Below are positions 1 to 5,361 of a stretch of 7,537 nucleotides of DNA, piece after piece. Where the stretch lies: assembly GCA_030605805.1 (NCBI GenBank), contig JAUWHQ010000086.1, positions 1 through 7,537 on the forward strand. The letters run 5' to 3'. Made by a program: the position numbers and the translations under genes. Under the pieces are notes generated by a model. That model was not told where the DNA came from and searched no databases. It saw nothing but the letters and a program-made list of their open reading frames with translations. Source of the DNA: Methanosarcinales archaeon. GTDB taxonomy: Archaea; Halobacteriota; Methanosarcinia; Methanosarcinales; Methanogasteraceae. Every line of letters starts with the position of its first letter. Positions within the stretch are counted from its first letter, which is position 1.

Positions 1-243
1 CTGTATCAGCGGATATGGGGCTGGACGGTTACGAAGTATGCGGCAGAAGGGAAGCGGGATATCGAGGTCTTTGGCAAGGGCGGCAAGTTTGCGATAAAAG
101 AGTTCTTTAAGGAGCTTTATTCTCTTAATGATTCGAACGTATCGGTTATCGAGGATCGGGCGTACGAAGAGGCGGGCGAGTTTATCAGGGCGTTCAAATC
201 CGAAGGGACGGCCGGAATCGTGCGGGAGTACATGGATTCATGA
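1..243 (+). CDS. C-terminal end of an unrecognised protein, coupled to queC
   Basis: The frame is open from the first base and ends at TGA 241-243, so only the last 80 residues are visible. They read as an ordinary soluble, mixed-charge protein: a start LYQRIWGWTVTKYAAEGKRD, a lysine-rich stretch containing FGKGGKFAIKEFF around residues 27-39, and an end GIVREYMDS. I see no membrane segment, cysteine cluster or nucleotide-binding motif. The stop overlaps the queC start as ATGA (240-243), so the two genes are probably co-transcribed and translationally coupled. That suggests, without proving, a role near archaeosine/preQ0 metabolism. I do not recognise the family. The ending does not resemble QueD or QueE. 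That it is coding is well supported by the overlap and uninterrupted frame. Confidence 0.8.
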   Translation: MYQRIWGWTVTKYAAEGKRDIEVFGKGGKFAIKEFFKELYSLNDSNVSVIEDRAYEEAGEFIRAFKSEGTAGIVREYMDS

Positions 244-920
244 ACTCGGTGGTCCTTCTCTCAGCCGGACTCGACTCAACCGTTGCTTTCAAGCACGCGT
301 ATGACCAGTGCGAAGAGGTTCTCTGCATGACCTTCGATTACGGGCAGCAGGCGGCAGCAAAGGAGATAGAGTGTGCTGCCAGGATCTGCAGCAAGTTTGA
401 TGTGCCGCACGAAGTGATCGAACTGCCGTGGATTGCGCGTTTTTCGGGTGCGCTTGTCGGCGCGTCAGAACTGCCGCAGATCGCAGAGCACGAACTGGAC
501 AGCGAAAAGGCGGTGGAGACCGCCCGCGGCGTGTGGGTGCCTGCAAGGAACCTGATCTTTATGGCTATCGCAGCCGGCTATGCAGAGAACTATGATTACG
601 ATTTTATCACGGTTGGTCTTGATTTTGAGGAGGCGAGAACGTTTCCTGACAATACTCGCGAGTTTGTTGAGCGGTTCGATCGTGTGCTTGAATATGGCAC
701 GCTCAGCCATCCAAAGATAAATGCGCCGCTTATCCGCATGAATAAGGTGGATATCGTGCGTCTCGGCATACTGAATGGTGCGCCGCTTGAGTTATCATGG
801 TCCTGCTACAGGTCAGGAGATCTGCCGTGCGGCAGATGCGAGTCGTGTCTGCGGCGTGCAAGGGCGTTTGAGGAGGTTGGGGTGAATGATCCGGGGCTTC
901 CGGGCGCAATTGCCCCGTAG
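240..920 (+). CDS. queC: 7-cyano-7-deazaguanine (preQ0) synthase QueC
   Basis: QueC converts 7-carboxy-7-deazaguanine to preQ0 using ATP and ammonia. In Archaea preQ0 is inserted into tRNA by the archaeal transglycosylase and turned into archaeosine. The 226-residue protein has the family's normal length. Near the N terminus is the PP-loop ATP-binding motif SAGLDST (residues 8-14; alanine where many members have glycine). VPARNLIF follows at 100-107, then FPDNTREF at 135-142. The C-terminal zinc site is complete: C189, C197, C200 and C203 in SCYRSGDLPCGRCESC, followed by the usual R..AFEEVG..DP. The start ATG at 240 overlaps the previous stop and has GGGAG at 224-228, about 11 bases upstream. 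The enzyme is cytoplasmic. No truncation or missing key residue is seen. Confidence 0.96.
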   Translation: MNSVVLLSAGLDSTVAFKHAYDQCEEVLCMTFDYGQQAAAKEIECAARICSKFDVPHEVIELPWIARFSGALVGASELPQIAEHELDSEKAVETARGVWVPARNLIFMAIAAGYAENYDYDFITVGLDFEEARTFPDNTREFVERFDRVLEYGTLSHPKINAPLIRMNKVDIVRLGILNGAPLELSWSCYRSGDLPCGRCESCLRRARAFEEVGVNDPGLPGAIAP

Positions 921-966
921 AACATAACGTCTTCAACAATCTTTTTGACCTGTCAGAGCCACAAGA
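921..966 (+). promoter_or_regulatory. queC-argC gap with T-run, possible terminator and/or argC promoter
   Basis: This short A+T-richer gap contains a run of five T at 942-946. Archaeal transcription often stops at such oligo-T tracts, so it may end the queC transcript. The same stretch lies about 20-30 bases before the argC start and could contribute to an argC promoter. No hairpin and no clear Shine-Dalgarno sequence is visible before argC. The assignment is weak. Confidence 0.3.
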
Positions 967-2001
967 ATGACCATGCTCGATATTGGAATCATAGGCGGCT
1001 CAGGATACACCGGTTGCGAACTGATGAGGCTGCTCCTGCAGCACCCGGAAGCACGTGTCAGGATCGTAACATCAAGAAGGCTCTCTGGAACCAGGGTCAC
1101 GAACATTCACCGGCACCTCTCAGGATTGATCGATCTGTCTTTCGAGAACCCATCACCATCAGAGATCGCTGATGCATGTGATCTCGTATTCACGGCAGTT
1201 CCGCACGGCGCAGCAATGGATATTGTTCCCGCGCTCCTCGAAGGCGGCACGCGGGTGGTCGACCTGAGCGCGGATTACCGGCTGCCGGCGCAAGTATTCG
1301 AGAAGACTTACGGGCGTGCGCACACCGACCCGAGAGATGGAGATGCGGTCTTTGGTCTTCCTGAACTGCACCCGGAAGCTTCCGGAGCGCGCCTTGTCGC
1401 AAATCCGGGATGCTATCCGACAGGTGCGATATTATCGGCAGCACCGCTTGCAAACGCAGGAATGACCAGATATGCAATCTTTGATTCAAAATCAGGCATC
1501 TCCGGAGCAGGCGTGGAGCCATCCAACACATCACATTACCCCAATCTTGCAGAAAACGTCCATGCTTACAATATCACCACGCACAGACATCTCCCTGAGA
1601 TTGTTCAGGAGCTGGGGCTGCTGGACAGCTCATTGAATCACAACCGTGTATACTTCACGCCGCACGTCGTGCCTGCCATTCGCGGGATTCTGACGACTGC
1701 ACATCTGATTTTGCGTGAAGAATGCGAGTATGATGCGATCATGGATGCGTACAAAGAGTTCTACATGGATAAACCGTTTGTCCGGGTGCGGGAGGCAGGA
1801 GATGCTCTTCCGAGTCTCGCTGACGTGCGTGGCTCAAACTTCTGCGACATCGGGCTTGTGTGCGGGGGAGACCGTGTGGTCGTGATATCTGCGATCGACA
1901 ATCTCGTAAAAGGCGCAGCAGGACAGGCGATCCAGAACATGAACCTGATGCTTGGGCTTCCTGAGACGTGCGGGCTTCTGATTCCACCATTGTCGCCGTG
2001 A
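967..2001 (+). CDS. argC: N-acetyl-gamma-glutamyl-phosphate reductase ArgC
   Basis: ArgC reduces N-acetyl-gamma-glutamyl phosphate to N-acetylglutamate semialdehyde with NADPH, the third step of arginine (ornithine) synthesis in the cytoplasm. The 344 residues match the family length. The Rossmann dinucleotide motif GGSGYTG is at residues 10-16. The catalytic cysteine C149 is in NPGCYPTG (147-154). SKSGISGAG at 174-182 and THRHLPEI at 205-212, with active-site histidine H208, are the other signatures. KGAAGQAIQNMN (315-326) is the conserved C-terminal helix. An alternative ATG two codons later (973) gives a start closer to the Rossmann strand; the sequence does not decide between them. No other arginine gene is in the window. 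The stop lies 53 bases before the preferred ade start. Confidence 0.96.
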   Translation: MTMLDIGIIGGSGYTGCELMRLLLQHPEARVRIVTSRRLSGTRVTNIHRHLSGLIDLSFENPSPSEIADACDLVFTAVPHGAAMDIVPALLEGGTRVVDLSADYRLPAQVFEKTYGRAHTDPRDGDAVFGLPELHPEASGARLVANPGCYPTGAILSAAPLANAGMTRYAIFDSKSGISGAGVEPSNTSHYPNLAENVHAYNITTHRHLPEIVQELGLLDSSLNHNRVYFTPHVVPAIRGILTTAHLILREECEYDAIMDAYKEFYMDKPFVRVREAGDALPSLADVRGSNFCDIGLVCGGDRVVVISAIDNLVKGAAGQAIQNMNLMLGLPETCGLLIPPLSP

Positions 2002-2014
2002 CCCCGCGGAAAAG

Positions 2015-2054
2015 AAGAAAAGATACTTCAACAACCCTGAAGCATGGTATCATC
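2015..2054 (+). promoter_or_regulatory. possible ade promoter/leader
   Basis: Between the argC stop and the preferred ade ATG is a purine-rich stretch ending in AAAAGATACTTC (2018-2029). It lies about 26-37 bases before the start and could hold a BRE/TATA-like element giving a very short leader. Just before the ATG is GGTATCATC, only a weak match to an archaeal ribosome-binding site. Read-through from argC is equally possible. Low confidence. Confidence 0.25.
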
Positions 2055-3794
2055 ATGACGCTACACGAACGGATCTCCGCTGGAAAAGGAACCATAAAAG
2101 CAGACCTTGCACTGACCGGGGGCAGGGTCGTCAACGTCAACACAAAAGAACTTCTCAGGGCAGACATCGCAGTAAAAGACGGCATCATCGTTGGAATCGG
2201 GGATGTATCCGACAAAATCGGAGATGGCACTGAGATCATCGATATAACCGGGAAATTCGTCTCCCCGGGTCTGATCGATGGGCATGTGCACTACGAGTCC
2301 GGCATGGTGACCCTGACCAACTTTGCAGGGGCTGCGATCAGGCACGGCACGACCGGGATGATCATCGATCCGCACGAGATCGCAAACGTTCTCGGAAGAA
2401 AAGGGATAGAACTGGTTCTGGGGGAGATTGAGGATCTGCCGTCCAGTATCTTTGTCATGATCCCGTCCTGCGTCCCGTCATCGGATCTCGAGACGTCAGG
2501 AGCGGTGCTGGACGCACCCACGGTGACGCATCTGCTGTACCAGGACGGTGTTGTCGGGCTCGGCGAGGTGATGGACTTTCCGGGAGTGCTTGCCGCCGAT
2601 CCTGAAAAACTCGATATGATCGAGGAAGCCCTGTTCCTTGGGAAGCGGGCTGACGGGCACTGCCCCGGGATGACCGGCAGCGATCTCGCAGGGTACCTCT
2701 GCGCAGGCATAACAAGCGACCACGAGTCCCTGACGTACGAGGAGGCGATTGAGAAGGCTCGGATGGGCATGGCTGTGATGCTCCGGGAAGGGTCTGCTGC
2801 AAAGTCTCTCCGCGAGTTCGTGCCGCGGCTCGCCCAGGACGGTGTCAGCCTTGACAGCTTCTTCTTTGTCTCGGACGACAGGCATCCAGGGGATCTGATC
2901 GCGGGATACATGGATACGCACGTAAGAACCGCGATCGAGCTTGGCATCGATCCGATCGATGCGATATCGATGTGCACGATCAACATAGCGAGGCACTACC
3001 GGATCGATCACCTGATCGGATCAATCAGCATCGGGAGAAAAGCCGATCTCGTGGTGCTCGATGACCTCAAACGGTTTGCAATCGATCGTGTTTTTGTGAG
3101 TGGGGCGGCTAACATCGCTCCAAAGCCGATGTACCCGGCAGAGGTCTTTGATACGGTGCGGTTCAAGAGGATCCATCCTGAGAGCCTGCGCCTCAACAGC
3201 GAGATAGGCTCTGATGTGGAGGTAAACACCATCGTTGCGATTCCTGATGCGATATTCACCGATTGGAGGGTTGAAACGCTGCATCCGAAAGATGGCATCC
3301 TTTACCCGGATCCTGCACGGGATATTCTCTCGATCGCCGTGATCGAGCGGCACGGGAGGAGCGGAGACATCGGTGGCACTGGAAGCATCGGAAGAGGATT
3401 TGTTTCGGGTTTCGGGATCGAGGGGGGCGCGTTTGCCCAGAGCATCGCACACGACTCGCACAACGTGATCGTTGTTGGCACCAACTTCGAGGACATGGCT
3501 CTCTGTGCCAATGAGATACGGACGATGCGCGGCGGAATCGCTGTTGCTTACGATGGTGAGATCATGGGTGGCATCGCGCTGCCGTTTGCAGGCTTGCTCT
3601 CGACCGGAAGCGTCGAGTCGGTCGATGCGAAACTCCGCGGTCTTCATGCCATGATGCGGGAGATTGGGTGCGTGCTGCCGTCTCCGTTCATGACGCTCTC
3701 GTTCCTTGCGCTCCCTGTGATACCAAGGCTCAAGATCACGGATCTGGGGCTTGTGGATGTGGAGCGGCAGAAGATCGTGGATGTGTGCAGATGA
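2055..3794 (+). CDS. ade: adenine deaminase (amidohydrolase superfamily)
   Basis: Adenine deaminase hydrolyses adenine to hypoxanthine and ammonia for purine salvage. With ATG 2055 the protein is 579 residues, close to the family's usual size. The binuclear metal site motifs appear in order: HVHYES at 77-82 (most members have H-x-H-I-E-S-S), HGTT and DPHEIANVLG at 97-114, GEVMDFPG at 170-177, GHCPG at 201-205, SDHES at 221-225 and SDDRHPGD at 273-280. The C-terminal Ade domain shows GFVSGFGIEGGA, AHDSHN (465-470), VGTNFEDM and FMTLSFLALPVIP (545-557). The frame is open back to an ATG at 1968, which would add 29 basic residues overlapping argC. I prefer 2055 because family similarity begins just after it. 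No inactivating change is seen. Confidence 0.95.
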   Translation: MTLHERISAGKGTIKADLALTGGRVVNVNTKELLRADIAVKDGIIVGIGDVSDKIGDGTEIIDITGKFVSPGLIDGHVHYESGMVTLTNFAGAAIRHGTTGMIIDPHEIANVLGRKGIELVLGEIEDLPSSIFVMIPSCVPSSDLETSGAVLDAPTVTHLLYQDGVVGLGEVMDFPGVLAADPEKLDMIEEALFLGKRADGHCPGMTGSDLAGYLCAGITSDHESLTYEEAIEKARMGMAVMLREGSAAKSLREFVPRLAQDGVSLDSFFFVSDDRHPGDLIAGYMDTHVRTAIELGIDPIDAISMCTINIARHYRIDHLIGSISIGRKADLVVLDDLKRFAIDRVFVSGAANIAPKPMYPAEVFDTVRFKRIHPESLRLNSEIGSDVEVNTIVAIPDAIFTDWRVETLHPKDGILYPDPARDILSIAVIERHGRSGDIGGTGSIGRGFVSGFGIEGGAFAQSIAHDSHNVIVVGTNFEDMALCANEIRTMRGGIAVAYDGEIMGGIALPFAGLLSTGSVESVDAKLRGLHAMMREIGCVLPSPFMTLSFLALPVIPRLKITDLGLVDVERQKIVDVCR

Positions 3795-3926
3795 GTGAGA
3801 CGGCGGCAACGAAACAATCTGTCGCAGTTTCGCCATCATCATGTTATTGTGATCTAACACATCACCCTGTGATTATGTAACCATCAAGTCACAAAGTTTA
3901 GATACTATTATGTTCAATTGTTATGT
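3795..3926 (+). promoter_or_regulatory. intergenic region with GTGAT/ATCAC repeats and a TATA-like box
   Basis: The stretch after ade becomes A+T-rich. GTGAT occurs at 3849-3853 and again at 3869-3873, exactly 20 bases (about two helical turns) apart. The inverted copy ATCAC lies between them at 3861-3865, so both halves can form dyads. Downstream, ACAAAG followed by TTTAGATA (3891-3904) fits a BRE plus TATA box. Its centre is about 26 bases before the ATG at 3927, the archaeal distance to a transcription start. This predicts a nearly leaderless transcript for the next ORF. No clear terminator for ade is seen. Confidence 0.4.
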
Positions 3927-4079
3927 ATGCGAGCAGCCGCCGCAAACATCCTCCCCCGAGCCGTCGAGATCGCCATAGACTCGACCCGAGAACCCACACA
4001 ACAGATCCGGCGGGGTAAACACGAGGTCCATGCGTCGATGAGGGAACCCAAAAACAACCGGACGGGGAGTGGAAAATAA
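3927..4079 (+). CDS. possible 50-residue basic protein, uncharacterised
   Basis: This short ORF (ATG 3927, TAA 4077-4079) encodes 50 residues starting MRAAAANILPRAVEIAIDST and ending NNRTGSGK. It has ten Arg/Lys against five Asp/Glu, so it is basic. The first half could form an alanine-rich helix and the second half looks disordered. I recognise no family. Support comes from position: a TATA-like box sits at the right distance for a leaderless start at this ATG, and the stop lies one base before the ATG of the next gene (TAATATG). The next gene's ribosome-binding site lies within this ORF's last codons. Its base composition is G+C-rich like the housekeeping genes and unlike the next gene. It could instead be a spurious ORF in a leader, or the remnant of a longer gene. 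Confidence 0.35.
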   Translation: MRAAAANILPRAVEIAIDSTREPTQQIRRGKHEVHASMREPKNNRTGSGK

Positions 4080-4080
4080 T

Positions 4081-4614
4081 ATGGATACAAGGTTAGATCG
4101 AGGTTTCGTCCCATGGGTAACAGATAGCCAAACACTGTACTATCTCTCATGTGATGATGAAACGGGGATGATATATAACCTGTCGGATGCAATAGATCAT
4201 ATAGAAGCATGTGAAATGGAAATTCATCCCGGAAACGAGTTCTCTTATGAAAAAGCACATGATTTGCTCGACGAATATTTGGAGGAAATAAACTTCCAAA
4301 CACATTTAAATTATAATCCGGATTATGAATATACAGAACCAATCCGAGTTAATGAGATGTGCTATGATATGCCATCTGTACTCACGTTACAATCAATACC
4401 CGAATCATCAGAAGATTTTGATTTAGCATGTCTCGATTTATGCGAGATGCAAAGTCTAAAAACATGCCCGTTATGCGAAAAAGAAATAAAGAAAAGCGAA
4501 AAACGGGTAGTCTGTACTCTTTATATGAAAGATGGCGAGTTTAAAGACCATGCTGTCGCACATTTAGAAGCCTATCACCGTGGGTGTTATAATGATACAA
4601 ACAACACAATATAG
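4081..4614 (+). CDS. uncharacterised acidic protein with C-terminal Cys/His (zinc-finger-like) cluster
   Basis: The frame encodes 177 residues from ATG 4081. I chose this over GTG 4069 because GGGGAGTGG at 4064-4072 sits about eight bases before it. I recognise no family. Residues 1-125 are unusual: highly acidic, with predicted helix (SYEKAHDLLDEYLEEI) and tyrosine-rich NYNPDYEY. The whole protein has about 37 Asp/Glu against 13 Lys/Arg. Residues 129-169 hold C129-P-L-C132, C145, H157, H161, H166 and C169 in TCPLCEKE...YHRGCY, the C-x-x-C...H-x-x-C spacing of treble-clef or zinc-ribbon-type folds. A zinc site is therefore likely but unproven. There is no signal peptide or membrane segment. 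Two sampled 60-base lines are 38% and 32% G+C against 62% in a sampled ade line, which suggests acquisition by transfer. It may be coupled to the 50-residue ORF upstream. Confidence 0.75.
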   Translation: MDTRLDRGFVPWVTDSQTLYYLSCDDETGMIYNLSDAIDHIEACEMEIHPGNEFSYEKAHDLLDEYLEEINFQTHLNYNPDYEYTEPIRVNEMCYDMPSVLTLQSIPESSEDFDLACLDLCEMQSLKTCPLCEKEIKKSEKRVVCTLYMKDGEFKDHAVAHLEAYHRGCYNDTNNTI

Positions 4615-4684
4615 GCAACCCCAACCGCCCTGCCGGAATATATATTTTGTCACCATAGCTCATGTACGTATTATCAAATATAGG

Positions 4685-4699
4685 AATTTTTGATTTTTC
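4685..4699 (+). terminator. double oligo-T tract, probable archaeal terminator
   Basis: Two runs of five T (4687-4691 and 4694-4698) lie about 75 bases after the stop of the acidic-protein gene. They are flanked by GGAA and TTCC, which could pair weakly. Archaeal RNA polymerase terminates at such T-rich stretches. Earlier A+T-rich sequence at 4640-4652 (AATATATATTTTG) is an alternative. Confidence 0.4.
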
Positions 4700-4755
4700 C
4701 GAGCGCCGGGCGATTAATCACATAGTTTCTCATTCATCGATGAAGACTAATCGAT

Positions 4756-4761
4756 AAAAAA
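4756..4761 (-). terminator. minus-strand T6 tract after the broken small gene
   Basis: Read on the minus strand, six T in a row fall about 23 bases after the TAG stop of the small minus-strand reading frame (stop at 4786-4784). This is the place expected for an archaeal terminator and is modest independent support for a gene on that strand. No hairpin precedes it. Confidence 0.3.
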
Positions 4762-4783
4762 CATTTCTCATATATGAATTGAA

Positions 4784-4961
4784 CTATTCCAACTCAAAAA
4801 GCGGCTCCCCCAATCGATCTTTCGACTTGTCTACAACTACCTTAACATCCCGCCACACATCCCCTCCCACACAACCTTGATCCCCCGCCCCCTCGCACGT
4901 GCAGCACCTTAAACTTAGTTGGCTCCCAATCCAGCACGCTCGACAAAATATACATCTGCAT
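4784..4961 (-). pseudogene. small minus-strand gene apparently broken by two one-base shifts in G-runs
   Basis: From ATG at 4961 (GTGA about 8 bases upstream) the minus strand reads MQMYILSSVLDWEPTKF then KVLHVR, and runs into two G5 tracts separated by one C (4892-4882). In the next frame it continues IKVVWEG to a G4 tract (4864-4861). In a third frame it reads DVWRDVKVVVDKSKD then RLGEPLFELE and stops at TAG. Adding one G in each of the two G-rich places would join these into one 59-residue protein of natural composition. I recognise no family. Either this is a decayed gene or the G-runs were miscalled in sequencing. The third-frame segment alone could also be read from an upstream GTG (4969), but its first part is cysteine-rich and unconvincing. 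Confidence 0.35.
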
Positions 4962-4978
4962 GATGTCACAATCGAATT

Positions 4979-5163
4979 TTTGTAATGGTCAGTTGGATGT
5001 ACAACAACGCGAAAGACGTGAAGACCGAGATTAACAACACTCTTCGCGTCTTTGCGCCTTCGCGTTAAATCGAGAACGCAAAGAACAAAAATCCTCCTGT
5101 TGGTGATCGTGTTGTATGAGCATCGGTCGCTCTTGTGTTCATGGTCAGATTGACCATTACAAA
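4979..5163. repeat. 185-base segment bounded by a perfect 13-base inverted repeat
   Basis: TTTGTAATGGTCA at 4979-4991 is repeated in inverted orientation as TGACCATTACAAA at 5151-5163. A third copy of the core, ATGGTCA, lies at 5141-5147. It pairs with TGACCAT (5151-5157) across a three-base spacer to form a tight dyad. The size and ends recall a small non-autonomous element (MITE-like), but no target-site duplication is visible at the flanks. A set of regulator-binding half-sites is the alternative reading. I see no convincing coding sequence inside. Confidence 0.35.
5008..5064. repeat. hairpin built from 8-base YCTTYGCG repeats
   Basis: The right arm is three consecutive 8-base units, TCTTCGCG, TCTTTGCG and CCTTCGCG (5041-5064). 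The left arm carries the inverted form, CGCGAAAGA and CGTGAAGA (5008-5024). Left-arm bases 5012-5024 pair with 5041-5053 over 13 positions, with one T-G wobble, around a 16-base loop. A further inverted unit, CGCAAAGA, lies at 5077-5084. This looks like a short palindromic interspersed repeat, with no coding role apparent. Confidence 0.45.
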
Positions 5164-5361
5164 TAGCATCACGATTTTGCCGGTGAATGGTTCTTTCGAT
5201 TCATCATCAGAAAGACCATAATTTATTGAAGGGCTGTGCAAACATATCATATCAGCATACCAGCGCCAGCATGTCACACCAGCAGATCATACCGATGCCT
5301 TCGGCGATGCTAACGCATTTTAGCATATCAGACCAGAAAGCGTCCACAAGACCGTGATACC
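5164..5361 (+). promoter_or_regulatory. upstream region of the dihydropteroate-synthase-like gene
   Basis: No gene is supported here. Two TATA-like elements are visible. AATTTATT at 5220-5227 would give a leader of roughly 110 bases. TTTAGCATA at 5319-5327 would give a leader of roughly 14 bases. The second lies within a perfect dyad, ATGCTAA (5307-5313) and TTAGCAT (5320-5326), which could be an operator covering the box. Degenerate CATAYCAG-type units (5243-5249, 5248-5254, 5256-5263, 5324-5330) and CCAGC units (5260-5264, 5266-5270, 5279-5283) fill the rest. The ribosome-binding site is probably CGTGAT at 5353-5358. Confidence 0.35.

Noticed and set aside
2291..3011. Long minus-strand open frames opposite ade
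   Set aside because: They are antisense to a clearly recognised enzyme, rich in Ser/Arg/Pro, and typical of antisense frames in G+C-rich genes.
3791..3880. 29-residue ORF starting in an ATGA overlap with the ade stop
   Set aside because: It is very short, has no recognisable motif, and covers the GTGAT/ATCAC region that looks regulatory. The overlap alone is too weak.
5070..5220. Possible C/D-box small RNA on the minus strand (ATGATGA, GTGATGC and CTGA elements)
   Set aside because: No D' box is placed before the second C-like box, and the flanking pairing would consume the D box. The match is not better than chance.
5065..5277. 70-residue minus-strand ORF across the repeat-rich gap
   Set aside because: It runs through the inverted repeat and part of the 8-mer array, has odd composition, and no ribosome-binding site or similarity I can recognise.
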